A stretch of 44,141 nucleotides of DNA, taken from NCBI GenBank assembly GCA_016716885.1, contig JADJUV010000165.1, forward strand, positions 1 through 44,141. The letters run 5' to 3'. Below the pieces are notes generated by a model, which was given only the letters and a program-made list of their open reading frames with translations, ran no database searches and had not been told where the DNA came from. Positions within the stretch are counted from its first letter, which is position 1. Every line of letters starts with the position of its first letter. The DNA is from Candidatus Trichofilum aggregatum. GTDB taxonomy: Bacteria; Chloroflexota; Anaerolineae; Promineifilales; Promineifilaceae. Below are positions 8,164 to 17,749 of the stretch, piece after piece. The position numbers and the translations under genes are program-made.

Positions 8164-9698
8164 ATGTCTGATGTAATTCTAGAAATGCGTAATATTACAA
8201 AGACCTTTCCGGGTGTAAAGGCACTGGACAATGTGACCTTTTCCGTTAAGCGAGGCGAGATACATGCTTTGGTAGGGGAAAACGGAGCCGGAAAATCAAC
8301 GCTGATGGAAGTTTTGAGTGGAGTATATCCTTATGGAACGTATGAAGGAGAAATATTTTTTGAAGGTAAAGAGTGCCGCTTTCACGATATCAATCAATCT
8401 GAAGCCGTTGGCCTTGTGATTATCCATCAAGAACTGGCTTTAATCCCGTATCTATCAATTGCTGAAAACATATTTCTGGGCAATGAGTGTGCTCAATACG
8501 GCATTATCAATTGGAATGAAGCCATTTCTAAAACAAAGGTGTTGTTAGACAAGGTTGGACTACATGAGTCCCCCAGTACATTAATTACCAATATGGGTGT
8601 GGGCAAACAACAACTCGTGGAAATTGCCAAAGCCCTGGCCAAAGAAGTCAAACTTCTGATTTTGGATGAACCAACCGCATCCCTCAATGAAAACGACAGT
8701 GAAAAACTGTTACAGCTATTGCGCCAATTTCAGGAACATGGGATTTCTTCCATCTTGATTTCCCATAAATTGAATGAAATATCCAAAGTAGCTGACTCCA
8801 TTACTATTCTTCGTGATGGGGCAACCATTGAAACTTTGGATTGCCATGCCGAAACGATTTCCGAAGATCGCATTATTCGCGGCATGGTGGGGCGAGACAT
8901 AACCCACCGTTTTCCTCCCCGCGATGCCAAAATTGAAGAGGTTATTTTTGAAGTGCGTGACTGGAATGTTTACCATCCTCTCCATGAGGATCGTAAAGTC
9001 AGTAACAATGTCAATATCAACGTTCGTAAGGGTGAGGTTGTGGGAATTGCCGGGCTAATGGGGGCGGGCCGCACGGAATTAGCGATGAGCATCTTTGGAC
9101 ATGCTTATGGAACGCGCATCAGCGGTCATGTGTACAAAAATGGTCAAGAAATTGATGTCAGTTCTATTGATAAAGCCATTTCCCATGGGCTTGCCTATGC
9201 TACCGAAGACCGCAAAGTCTATGGATTGATTCTAATCGAAGAGATTAAAGACAACATCACCCTGGCAAACCTGAAAGCTGTTTCGGATGGGGGCATCATC
9301 AATGAACCGAAAGAGTTGACAGTCACACGGGAATATCGGGATAAACTCAACATTAAATGCTCCAGCATCTTGCAGCAGGCTATCAACCTTTCCGGTGGCA
9401 ATCAACAAAAGGTTGTCCTTAGTAAATGGCTGTTTTCCAATCCCGATATCCTGATTTTGGATGAACCAACACGGGGCATTGACGTGGGGGCGAAATACGA
9501 GATTTACACGATTATCAATCGTCTGGCCAGCGAAGGGAAAGGAATTATTCTCATCTCTTCGGAGTTGCCGGAAATTTTAGGGGTAAGTGATCGGATTTAC
9601 ATCATGAACGAGGAAAATCGTGGGTGAAATGCAGGCGCGAGGCGTCTCAAGAAATCATCATGAAAACCATCATGAGTCAGCAAGAGGTAATGGCATAA
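8164..9698 (+). CDS. Sugar ABC transporter ATPase, GguA/MmsA type, 3' frameshift
   Basis: Duplicated-domain ATPase of monosaccharide importers. The first cassette has Walker A G-E-N-G-A-G-K-S-T, the Q-loop region I-I-H-Q-E-L, signature N-M-G-V-G-K-Q-Q-L and Walker B L-L-I-L-D-E-P-T. The second has the degenerate G-L-M-G-A-G-R-T-E-L, signature L-S-G-G-N-Q-Q-K-V and Walker B L-I-L-D-E-P-T-R-G-I-D-V-G. The start at 8164 gives M-S-D-V-I-L-E-M-R-N-I-T-K. The frame closes at 9627, but a family-like tail (E-G-K-I-V-G-E-M ... S-Q-Q-E-V-M-A) continues in another frame to TAA 9696-9698, which overlaps the permease ATG by one base. Base composition looks more AT-rich than the flanking genes. Confidence 0.9.
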
Positions 9699-10860
9699 TG
9701 AAAACCCTGACCACCATTTTCAAAGATAATGTTCGTGAATATGGCATGTTAATCGCCTTAGTGGCGATCATGGTGTTTTTCCAGATTCAAACCGATGGGA
9801 TATTGATGAAGCCGGTCAATATCACGAACCTGGTTCTGCAAAACAGCTACATCATTATCATGGGTTTAGGCATGCTGTTGATTATTGTCTCTGGCTGGAT
9901 TGACCTTTCTATTGGTTCAGTGGCGGCTTTTGTGGGGGCAATTGCGGGTGTTCTGATGGTTAAAATGCACGTCAATTGGGCATTGACCATCTTGAGTTGT
10001 TTGATCATTGGTGGTGTGATTGGTGCCTGGCAAGGGTATTGGGTTGCCTATGTAAAAATCCCCTCTTTTATTGTGACCTTAGCCGGTATGTTGATCTTTA
10101 GAGGTCTGACGCTGGTGATGGTGCGCGGCGAATCAATTGGCCCTTTTCCCCCGGCCTTTCAAAAATTAAGCTCAGGCTTTATTCCCGATTTTTTTCAGGT
10201 TGAAGGTTTTCATGTGACGACCATTTTGGTGGGGATTTTGGTTTCAATCTTGTTAATAGCTTTTGATTTTCGTACCCGTAATAACCAACGGAAATATGGG
10301 TTTGAAGTATCTCCGTTTTATTTTTTCGTGGTCAAGAATGTGTTGATCACGGCGGTGGTGATGGGCTTTTGTTATTTGATGGCCTCTTACAGGGTATTCC
10401 CAATGTGCTGGTGATCTTATTCCCGTTTGTGGCAGTTTATGCGTTCATTACCAACCAAACAGTGATTGGACGGCGCATATACGCGCTTGGGGGGAATGAA
10501 AAAGCGGCCCGTCTGTCTGGGGTCAATACCCAACGTTTGCTGTTTTACACCTTTGTCAATATGGGTGTTTTGGCCGCGCTCGGTGGCATGATTGTGGCGT
10601 CTCGTTTGAACAGTGCGACCCCGAATGCTGGTGAAGGGTTTGAATTGGATGTGATTGCCGCTTGTTTCATTGGTGGGGCTTCGGCGAGTGGGGGTATTGG
10701 CACCATTATTGGGGCGGTTGTAGGGGCCTTTTTCATTGGTGTCATGAATAATGGGATGTCTATTTTAGGGGTTGGAATTGATTGGCAACAGGCGATTAAA
10801 GGGTTTGTTTTACTGATTGCGGTCTACTTTGACGTTTACAATAAGAATAAGAGCAGATAA
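9698..10860 (+). CDS. Sugar ABC transporter permease, GguB/XylH type, frameshifted
   Basis: Integral membrane permease forming the channel for the ChvE-like binding protein and GguA-like ATPase. Hydrophobic helices fill the sequence, with the family motifs G-M-L-L-I-I-V-S-G-W-I-D-L-S-I-G-S-V-A near the N-terminus and G-G-N-E-K-A-A-R-L-S-G-V-N and G-A-S-A-S-G-G-I-G-T-I-I-G-A-V-V-G-A in the second half. One frameshift near 10395 separates the halves: the first frame stops at 10414 and the second resumes with G-I-P-N-V-L-V-I-L-F-P. Total length of about 387 residues is normal. The ATG overlaps the inferred GguA stop. Confidence 0.88.
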
Positions 10861-10899
10861 CGAGAGACCGCGGCCGCATTTCCATACAAAGAGGTCAAC

Positions 10900-11883
10900 A
10901 TGAAACGCATACTGGTCACTGGCGCAACAGGGAAAGTAGGCCAGGTGTTTATTGAGTATCTCCTGGCCGACCCACAGTTTGATGCCTTCATCGTCCGCGC
11001 CCTCTGCCACAACCGTACCCTGGCCCCACACCCCCGCCTCGAAGTTATGCGCGGCTCCATTGAGCATCGGGAAACGGTCCAAGAAGCTCTGGCCGGTGTC
11101 ACCCATGTTTTGCACCTGGCAACCGTTAAGGAAACGCCAGAACAAATTATGGATGTGGCCGTAAAAGGGCTTTTCTGGTTACTCGAAACCTGCCGCACCA
11201 GTCCCTCGTTTGAACAATTTATCCTGGTTGGTGGGGATGCCGCCCTGGGACATTTTTTCTATCCCCATCCCGTTCCCGTCACCGAAACCCAACGACACAC
11301 GGCGTACCCTGGCTGTTATGCCCTCTCCAAAGTGCTGGAAGAGGTGATGCTGGAGCAGTACAACATCCAGTACGACTTCAATGGTTGTTGTCTCCGTGCC
11401 CCCTGGATCATGGAGAAAGACGATTTCAAATATCAGTTTTCTTTTGGGGAAGATGTGTTTGGTGGCCCGCGATGGCGCGAGTTTGTGGGTGCGGCTGAGG
11501 CGGATGCGTATGTCAAAACACAAACCATCCCCGTCATGCTTGATCCGGAAGGTGTGCCGGTCAAACGGAATTTCGTCCACGTTTACGATTTGGTGAAGGC
11601 GATCCTTCTCAGCCTGGATAATCCCAAAGCACGTCAGCAAACGTTTAACATTTGTATGGATGAACCGGTTGATTACGCCGCGGCCGCGCACTATCTCGCT
11701 ACAACCCGTAATCTGCCTTCTATCCCCATCAAAACCCCCTTCCAATCCACCTGGCTGGACAACACCAAAGCCAAATTTCTGCTGGGCTGGCGGCCTGAAT
11801 ATGATTTGAAGCGGTTGATTGATGCGGCGTTTGACTATGAGCGCGCGGCCGCGGACCCACGCAAAGTGTGGTATCCAGGCTAA
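10900..11883 (+). CDS. NAD(P)-dependent epimerase/dehydratase (extended SDR)
   Basis: Intact 327-residue extended short-chain dehydrogenase. The nucleotide-binding motif G-A-T-G-K-V-G-Q is at residues 8-15, and the catalytic Y-x-x-x-K appears as Y-A-L-S-K near residue 145. The ribosome site AGAGG lies nine bases upstream of the ATG. It sits between the sugar transporter and the AraB-like kinase gene, so a role in pentose or sugar-acid oxidation or epimerisation is likely, but the substrate cannot be assigned. Three GCGGCCGC octamers lie in or just before it, in contrast to the transporter genes upstream. Confidence 0.85.
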   Translation: MKRILVTGATGKVGQVFIEYLLADPQFDAFIVRALCHNRTLAPHPRLEVMRGSIEHRETVQEALAGVTHVLHLATVKETPEQIMDVAVKGLFWLLETCRTSPSFEQFILVGGDAALGHFFYPHPVPVTETQRHTAYPGCYALSKVLEEVMLEQYNIQYDFNGCCLRAPWIMEKDDFKYQFSFGEDVFGGPRWREFVGAAEADAYVKTQTIPVMLDPEGVPVKRNFVHVYDLVKAILLSLDNPKARQQTFNICMDEPVDYAAAAHYLATTRNLPSIPIKTPFQSTWLDNTKAKFLLGWRPEYDLKRLIDAAFDYERAAADPRKVWYPG

Positions 11884-11988
11884 TAGCGAACTGGAATTGG
11901 GCGTTCTTTGAAGCTACCTTTGGTTATTGGTGTATTGATTATTACCTCAAAGCCGAGTCATGAACAGTGCAAATCAGGGGAGATAAAC

Positions 11989-13575
11989 ATGAATCAAAAC
12001 GATACCCAACAAGCCATTGCCAGCGGGCAGACCACGCTCGGCATTGAATTAGGCTCGACGCGCATCAAGACCGTGCTGATCGGTGCGGATCATCAGCCCA
12101 TCGCTTCGGGAAGCCATGAGTGGGAGAACCAGTACGAAAACGGCATTTGGACATACAGCCTCGAAGATGTTTGGACGGGCTTGCAGGAAAGTTTTCGCCA
12201 GCTCAGCCAGGATGTTTTGGCGAAGTATAACACCCCACTCAAGACCATTGGGGCGATGGGTTTCAGTGCCATGATGCACGGCTACATGGTTTTTGATAAG
12301 GCTGGCAACCAGCTCGTTCCATTTCGTACCTGGCGCAATACCATCACCGGGCAGGCGGCCAAGGGCTTACCGGGTTGTTCCAATTTAACATTCCCCAGCG
12401 TTGGAGCATTGCCCACCTTTATCAGGCGATTTTGAACCAGGAACCCCATGTCAACGGGATCAGCCACCTGACCACATTGGCGGGTTATGTGCATTGGCAA
12501 CTCGCGGGGCAAAGGTGTTGGGGGTTGGTGAAGCTTCAGTGTGTTCCCTATTGATAGCCAAAACAATGATTATGATGAACAGATGTTGGCGCAGTTCAAC
12601 CAACGGCTCACAGCAGAAAACATCGCCTGGAAACTCGGGACATTCTGCCCCAAGTTCTGGTGGCGGGGAGTCTGCCGGTGTCCTGACCGAAGCCGGGGCA
12701 GGTTGCTCGACCTACGGGTCAACTGCAAGCAGGTGTACCGCTCTGCCCGCCAGAGGGTGACGCAGGCACAGGTATGGTTGCCACCAACAGCGTGGCCAAG
12801 CGCACGGGCAACGTTTCGGCCGAGGACATCGGTCTTTGCCATGATCGTTTTGGAAAGGCCCTGGCGAAACTTTACCGAGATTGACATGGTGACGACGCCC
12901 ACGGGCAAACCGGTGGCGATGGTACACGGCAACAACTGCACCTCTGATCTCAACGCCTGGGTTGATCTGTTCCGGGAATTTACCCATCTGCTGGGGACGA
13001 AGTGAGCGAATCCCGGCTGTACGAAATGCTGTTTCAACAGGCCCTCAAAGGCGAGGCGGATGCCGGTGGTTTGCTCGCCTACAATTATTTTTCGGGGGAA
13101 CACCTCACCGGCCTGGAAGAAGGCCGCCCCCTGTTCGTCCGCACCCCCGAAAGCCGTTTTACCCTGGCGAACTTCATGCGTGTCCATCTGTTCTCTGCCC
13201 TCGGCTCATTAAAGATTGGCCTGGATATCCTCTTTGAACAGGAGAAGGTGCAGATTGATCAGATTCTTGGGCATGGTGGCTTTTTTCAAAACGAAGGCAG
13301 TGGGGCAAAAATGATGGCGGCCGCGATGAATGTCCCTATTTCCGTAATGGAGACTGCCGGTGAGGGAGCCTGGGGATTGCCTTGCTGGCCGCCTATATGC
13401 TCCACAAGACAGAGCCTGAACCCCTGAAACCTATCTCGCCAACAAGGTGTTTGCCGGTGAAAACGGCATGACGATAGCTCCGGCGCAAGAGGATGTGGAT
13501 GGTTTTGCCACGTTCATGACACGGTACAAAAAGGGGCTGGTCATCGAAAGAACTGCCGTGGATGCGCTGAAGTGA
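11989..13575 (+). pseudogene. araB: FGGY-family pentulose kinase (L-ribulokinase-like), multiply frameshifted
   Basis: FGGY carbohydrate kinase that would phosphorylate L-ribulose given its neighbours. The N-terminal phosphate loop is readable (L-G-I-E-L-G-S-T-R-I-K-T-V-L-I-G), then G-A-M-G-F-S-A-M-M-H-G-Y, then N-I-P-Q-R-W-S-I-A-H-L in another frame, S-A-G-T-S-V-F-A-M-I-V-L-E-R, V-H-G-N-N-C-T-S-D-L-N-A-W, and a C-terminal G-H-G-G-F-F-Q-N-E-G and E-G-G-A-W-G-I-A-L-L-A-A-Y. At least eight frame changes between 12370 and 13430 are needed to read it through. Start ATG 11989 follows GGGGAGAT; the end is TGA 13573-13575. The order kinase, 4-epimerase, isomerase is that of an ara operon. The family is clear; substrate is by context, so the symbol is tentative. 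Confidence 0.7.
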
Positions 13576-13576
13576 C

Positions 13577-13754
13577 TTGCCTGACCCGGACAAGCCAGAA
13601 ACAAGAGAGGAACACAGAGGACGCAGAGAAGACACAGAGATACACAGAGTTTTAAGAAAAGCCTGGATTTTCTCTGTGAATCTCTGTGTCTTCACCTCTG
13701 TGTTCTCTGTGTAACTATCTTCTTGCTATCTGTACAAGAAATCAACTTGCAAGG
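13577..13754. repeat. Modular intergenic repeat, copy 2 (CACAGAG core)
   Basis: It begins with a CCTGACCCGGACAAGCCAGA-type module, has a palindromic core of repeated ACACAGAGA and TCTCTGTGT units (about 13608-13717), and ends with TTCTTGCTATCTGTACAAG followed by TCAACTTGCAAGG. The end modules match those at 36699-36842, where the core is entirely different. It fills the gap between the kinase and the 4-epimerase gene. Confidence 0.65.
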
Positions 13755-13777
13755 TACCAAGGAAGTAAGGAAGCACG

Positions 13778-14415
13778 ATGTTAGAAAAACTAAAAGAAGA
13801 GCTGGTGCAGTTGCACCTTGAATTACCGAAGCACAATCTGGTGGTGTGGACGGGCGGGAACGTGACGCGTGTGATCTGCAGACGGGCCTGAGTGGTGATT
13901 AAAGCCTCAGGTATCCGCTATGAAGAAATGCTGCCGCAACACATGGTCGTCGTAGATATGGACGGCAAGATGGTTGAAGGGATTACAAACCTTCATCGGA
14001 TGTGTACAGCCATTTGTATATTTACAAACACCGCCCAGATGTGGGTGGCGTGGTACCACACCACTCGGTTTTATGCGACGGCGTTCGCGGCCGCAGACAA
14101 ACCCATCCCCGTGGTGTTGACAGCCATTGCCGATGAATTTGGGGGGCCTATCCCCTGCGGCGGGTTTGCCCTCATTGGCGATGAGGCCATCGGCAAGGTT
14201 GTTGTGGAAAGCATTGGCAACTCCCCGGCGGTGCTCCTCAAAAATCATGGCGTGTTCACAATTGGCAAAAATGCCAAAGCCGCTGTCAAAGCGGCGGTGA
14301 TGACCGAATAATGCCAAAACGGTCTGGCTGGCGATGCAGATTGGCACCCGATGTGATCCCGGATGAAGATGTCAAAAAACTGCACCACCGGTATACAAAT
14401 GTATATGGGCAATGA
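13778..14415 (+). pseudogene. araD: L-ribulose-5-phosphate 4-epimerase (class II aldolase family), frameshifted
   Basis: Converts L-ribulose 5-phosphate to D-xylulose 5-phosphate. The N-terminus L-E-K-L-K-E-E-L-V and L-P-K-H-N-L-V-V-W-T-G-G-N-V-T matches AraD. V-I-K-A-S-G-I-R-Y-E-E-M-L-P-Q-H-M-V-V-V-D and L-L-K-N-H-G-V-F-T-I-G follow. The zinc-ligand region G-G-V-V-H-T-H-S-x-Y-A-T-A-F is only recoverable by changing frame near 14050. An in-frame TGA near 13890 and a stop at 14311 also interrupt it. The tail D-V-I-P-D-E-D-V-K-K-L-H-H-R-Y ends at TGA 14413-14415. The start has AAGGAAG upstream (13758-13770). It is clearly AraD-like; at least four frame changes mean this copy cannot work as written. 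Confidence 0.78.
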
Positions 14416-14437
14416 AAGGCAGGGGAACTTTGTCCAC

Positions 14438-14638
14438 AGATTAATGCCGATTTTCGCTGATTAAAGAATCTGCGTTAATCCCTGCGTAAGCGTTCAGTCC
14501 CTCTGGTGAAACAACCTTCCGAAGGTTTCGTTGGCGTTATTGACCAGTGGAACAAACCTTCGGAAGGCTGAACGGTTACTAATCCCCAAAATCTGCGGTT
14601 AAATTTCTTGCCAACTGGTCAAGAAGTTGACTTACAAG
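14438..14638. repeat. Modular intergenic repeat, copy 3, interrupted by a MITE
   Basis: The ATCTGCGG-type core seen in copy 1 (CAGATTAATGCCGATTTTCG and onward) is split at 14486 by a 94-bp element and resumes at 14580 with AATCCCCAAAATCTGCGG. The end module TTCTTGCCAACTGGTCAAG and GTTGACTTACAAG follow to 14638. The nesting shows that the 94-bp element arrived after the modular repeat. Confidence 0.6.
14486..14579. mobile_element. 94-bp MITE, copy 1
   Basis: Ends GTAAGCGTTCAG and CTGAACGGTTAC form 12-bp terminal inverted repeats with one mismatch. The interior has CCTTCCGAAGG and CCTTCGGAAGG palindromes. It lies inside the ATCTGCGG repeat core. It has no coding capacity. A second copy of equal length starts at 14639. 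Confidence 0.7.
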
Positions 14639-14732
14639 GTAAGCGTTCAGTCCCGCTGGTGAGAAAGCCTTCCGAAGGTTTCGGGAAAGGTGTTGACCAG
14701 TGGAACAAGCCTTCGGAAGGCTGAACGGTTAC
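14639..14732. mobile_element. 94-bp MITE, copy 2, with 8-bp target duplication
   Basis: Same ends and internal palindromes as the copy at 14486. It is flanked by CTTACAAG on both sides (14631-14638 and 14733-14740), a perfect 8-bp direct repeat expected of transposition. The parent transposase is not identifiable here. Confidence 0.78.
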
Positions 14733-14771
14733 CTTACAAGATAATAAAGTAGCACGACAAGGACAGCAATC

Positions 14772-16265
14772 ATGATTGACCTAAAACAAGTTGAAGTCTG
14801 GTTTGTGACGGGAAGTCAACATTTATATGGCCCCGAAACGTTGGAGACGGTAGCAGAACATGCCAGGAAATCGCGGCGCGTTAGACACATCGGCCCAACT
14901 ACCGGTAAATGTACGGTTCAAACCGGTGCTCACCACCCCCGAGGCTATTCGTGATTTGTGCCTCGATGCCAACTCAGCGAAGAACTGCGTGGGACTTATT
15001 ACCTGGATGCACACCTTTTCCCCGGCCAAAATGTGGATCGCCGGCATGGGCCTGCTCAAGAAACCATTCCTTCATCTGCACGCAATATGGGCGGGAGATT
15101 CCCTGAGCCACCATTGATATGGATTTTATGAATCTCAATCAATCAGCCCACGGCGACCGCAATTTGGCTTCATCGGTAGTCGTATGCGCCTCAACCGCAA
15201 GGTGGTGGTGGGTCATTGGCAAGATAGTGAAACCCAGAAGGAGATTGGGGTTTGGACGCGGGCCGCCTGTGCCTGGGCCGATGCTCAGGGCATGAAAATC
15301 GCCCGCTGGCGACAACATGCGCGATGTCGCCGTAACTGGGGCAACCAAGGTCTCAGCGCAGATTCAACTTGGGTATGATGTTTACGGCTATGGGGTGGGC
15401 GATCTGGTTAAACGGGTCAACGAAGCCAGCGAGGCCGAAGTAAGATAACCTCATTGAAATTTATCTCGATGAATATGATGTCATGGCCGAACTCAAGCCT
15501 GGGGGCGCAAAACATGCGTCCTTGCGGGAGGGGGCACGCATTGAGCTAGGTCTGCGGAGTTTTTTGACCGCAGGAAACTTCAAGGCGTTCACCACCACCT
15601 TTGAAGATTTGCACGGTCTGGCACAACTGCCGGGGCTGGCGGTGCAACGCCTCATGCGCGACGGTTACGGCTTCGGGGCGGAAGGGGTTGGAAAACGGCC
15701 GCGCTGGTGCGGGCGATGAAAGTGATGAACGCGGGGCAACCCGGCGGAGTCAGTTTCATGGAAGATTACCTATCACTTTAGCGCCACTGGCGACAAAGGT
15801 GTTGGGCGCACATGCTGGAAATTTGCGAATCCATCGCCGCCAACAAACCGAAATTGGAAATCCACCCCCCTCTCGATTGGGGAAGGCAGACCCAGTGCGC
15901 CTGGTTTTGACTCTGGCACGGGCACGGCTGTCTGTGCGTCTCTCATGGACATGGGCCAACGGTTCCGCCTCATCGCCAATGTGGTGGATGTGGTGCCAAC
16001 CGATGCCCCACTGCCCCAACTGCCCGTGGCTCGTGCGTTGTGGCTACCGCGCCCGAATTTGAAGGTCGCGGCCGCGGCCTGGATTTTCGCTGGTGGCGCC
16101 CACCACCACAGGGGTTCAGTTATGCCGTCACCCCCAACATCTGCGTGACTTTGCGGAGATGGCCGATATCAGTTCCTGCTCATTGATGAGAACACCCGCG
16201 TAGATGGATTCAAGGAAAAACTACGCTGGAACGACCTGTATTATCATCTCCACAGAGGTTTGTAG
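14772..16265 (+). pseudogene. araA: L-arabinose isomerase, multiply frameshifted
   Basis: Converts L-arabinose to L-ribulose. Diagnostic words in order are V-E-V-W-F-V-T-G-S-Q-H-L-Y-G, T-W-M-H-T-F-S-P-A-K-M-W-I, D-F-M-N-L-N-Q-S-A-H-G-D, R-M-R-L-N-R-K-V-V-V-G-H-W, G-A-R-I-E-L-G-L-R-S-F-L, V-S-F-M-E-D-Y and A-G-G-A-H-H. They are spread over all three frames between 14772 and TAG 16263-16265. At least nine single-base shifts are needed (for example near 14870, 15115, 15310, 15445, 15690, 15770 and 16100). The start follows AAGGACAG upstream. Total length of about 495 residues is normal. It completes an araB-araD-araA set; all three are broken while the transporter is nearly intact. Confidence 0.85.
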
Positions 16266-16289
16266 TTGCCGATTGAACTGAGCGGATGA

Positions 16290-16388
16290 CAGGAACGACT
16301 GCGGCCGCTGGTCAAAGCTCACTTGTATGAAAAGATCCGCTTCTACCCGCATCATGCCGACTCAGCGGCCCAGGTCGTTACTCTCTGA
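16290..16388 (+). pseudogene. Orphan C-terminal coding fragment
   Basis: A 32-codon open stretch without a start (Q-E-R-L-R-P-L-V-K-A-H-L-Y-E-K-I-R-F ... A-A-Q-V-V-T-L) ends at TGA 16386-16388, directly after the isomerase. Its composition is protein-like and it carries a GCGGCCGC octamer. I do not recognise the parent family. Confidence 0.3.
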
Positions 16389-16733
16389 AGCAAAACGACC
16401 ATCAAACTACTCACCTCGCAGTATGTTCACCTACCTCTCTCCCTGTCACCCCCCCCATCGGGTGTACATCAAATCTATGGATGAATGGAGAGTCGCTATG
16501 CCCAGTCTCCTGACCGTGCCACTTCGTATCCACAAAAGTGACGCACACCCATCTGGCTACGCTGAATTGACAATCTCACCCCATGTCGCTATGATGGGTT
16601 GTATTCTTAGTGCGTTTTGGCCTTAACCATCCCTGGTACATCATCCATCAAAAAACAGAGCAATAGCGACTCTTCTCAAGAATCGCATTTTTGGCTTAAG
16701 TGCGTTTGGTTTCACGGTCAATATTTTCACATC
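16389..16733. other. Intergenic stretch without recognisable gene
   Basis: No reading frame here resembles a known family. A 99-codon frame crosses it (16327-16626) but has no ribosome site and overlaps the orphan fragment above. I see no promoter or terminator that I would defend. Confidence 0.4.
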
Positions 16734-16844
16734 TAGCCACCGGACACTTTGATTTGAGGAGTAAGGCATCCCCAGATGCCGCCTCGTTCTCTGGGGTTAT
16801 CTCCTCTCTGTTTGTAAACTGTCCGGTAGCTAGTTTTTCACATC
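16724..16844. mobile_element. 101-bp hairpin element (MITE-like) with 10-bp flanking direct repeats
   Basis: The element at 16734-16834 has ends TAGCCACCGGACA and TGTCCGGTAGCTA as inverted repeats. Nested inside are GAGGAG with CTCCTC and CCCCAGA with TCTGGGG, so the entire unit folds into one hairpin. TTTTCACATC occurs directly on both sides (16724-16733 and 16835-16844), consistent with a target duplication. Confidence 0.62.
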
Positions 16845-16872
16845 AGGATCCCCTTACCACAAAGAGGCTCAC

Positions 16873-17062
16873 ATGACTGGAAACGAAACAAAAAGACAAA
16901 GTGTCATCATGGATATGGGTAGCCGAAGCAAAAGCAGATCAAACGTCTGCGAAAGGCAGAGGAGCGGCTCATGGAAAATTTACAGGATACGCTGGATGCA
17001 CTGCGGGCGAAAGGTCAACTTTCCTCACAGAATCCGGTGGTGATGTCGTCAAGAAAGCGTAA
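16873..17062 (+). pseudogene. Small coiled-coil protein of unknown function, frameshifted
   Basis: Starts M-T-G-N-E-T-K-R-Q-S-V-I-M-D-M-G behind an AGAGG ribosome site. After a frame change near 16925 it continues K-Q-K-Q-I-K-R-L-R-K-A-E-E-R-L-M-E-N-L-Q-D-T-L-D-A-L-R-A-K-G, a charged helix, and ends V-V-K-K-A at TAA 17060-17062 after a second shift. From memory it resembles the DUF6200 group; I cannot verify that. It precedes another small protein and an ABC1-type kinase. Confidence 0.45.
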
Positions 17063-17116
17063 ATCCAAGGGTTGCACGCCTGTTTTAAGCAATCGTCCCA
17101 AAATAAAGTTCCACCC

Positions 17117-17147
17117 AGACCTGATAGGTTTCTGACCTGTCAGGTCT
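17117..17147. terminator. Hairpin, possible terminator or repeat
   Basis: AGACCTGATAGGT and ACCTGTCAGGTCT pair with one mismatch around a five-base loop, about 55 bases after the small gene. No clear T-run follows, so it may be an intergenic repeat rather than a terminator. Confidence 0.4.
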
Positions 17148-17214
17148 AAGATCAGAAATTTGTTTTTAGATGTTCACTACGTGAGGGAAACATGATTAAC
17201 CGGACTCAGGAACA

Positions 17215-17460
17215 ATGAATAAACGTTTACCCATCAAATCAGCCGTTATAGTGGAGATGGGCGCGGATAGCAGTGCCACACGCACCACGCTGTACGAACA
17301 ACGGCGCAAGCGGCGCGACTCCAAGCGGATACGCCCATTTGAAAGCGTTGCGTCGTATGGCGAAGCGCAGTCTGCCGGCCAACAGTTACCTGGGATCGCC
17401 GATGAGCGTTCTAACCGCAGAAAAAGAACGGCTGGTTAAAAGATTTGTCAAACATCTCCA
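17215..17460 (+). pseudogene. Small basic protein of unknown function, frameshifted
   Basis: M-N-K-R-L-P-I-K-S-A-V-I-V-E-M-G then R-T-T-L-Y-E-Q-R-R-K-R-R-D-S-K-R-I-R-P-F-E in one frame, and A-L-R-R-M-A-K-R-S in an adjacent frame, before the first frame resumes with D-E-R-S-N-R-R-K-R. The pattern recalls the DUF6312 group from memory, which would make this and the preceding gene a pair of unknown proteins upstream of an ABC1 kinase. The end is uncertain because of the frame changes. Confidence 0.42.
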
Positions 17461-17581
17461 AATCTTCGCGCAGGGCTGGCTGAAATTGCGCTGGTTAGCC
17501 CTGGTTACTGGCTGTGGCCGGTCTCTGACCGTGCCACCTCTGGCAAAAATGTCAGATTATGCCCGTTGCCAGTGTATAACC

Positions 17582-17614
17582 AGACCCTAAAGGTTTTGGA
17601 ATCCTCTAGGGTCT
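17582..17614. repeat. Imperfect palindrome
   Basis: AGACCCTAAAGG pairs with CCTCTAGGGTCT across a short AT-rich loop. It falls in a 300-base stretch (17461-17750) where I find no convincing gene, just ahead of the kinase. Confidence 0.4.
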
Positions 17615-17749
17615 GCCTGCTAAACCAAAACACTGTTGGTTCGCTCACCTTCTGGCAGGCGTGCCACCTGCCATACCCCAACAGGCCACCATCGTGCTCA
17701 AGCCATCTCTCGTCCCGACCCCTCTGATTCGCACGGACGAACACCCCCA

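Noticed and set aside
14486..14740. CRISPR array, because of repeated units
   Set aside because: There are only two 94-bp copies, with terminal inverted repeats and a target duplication; there are no short regular repeats, spacers or cas genes.
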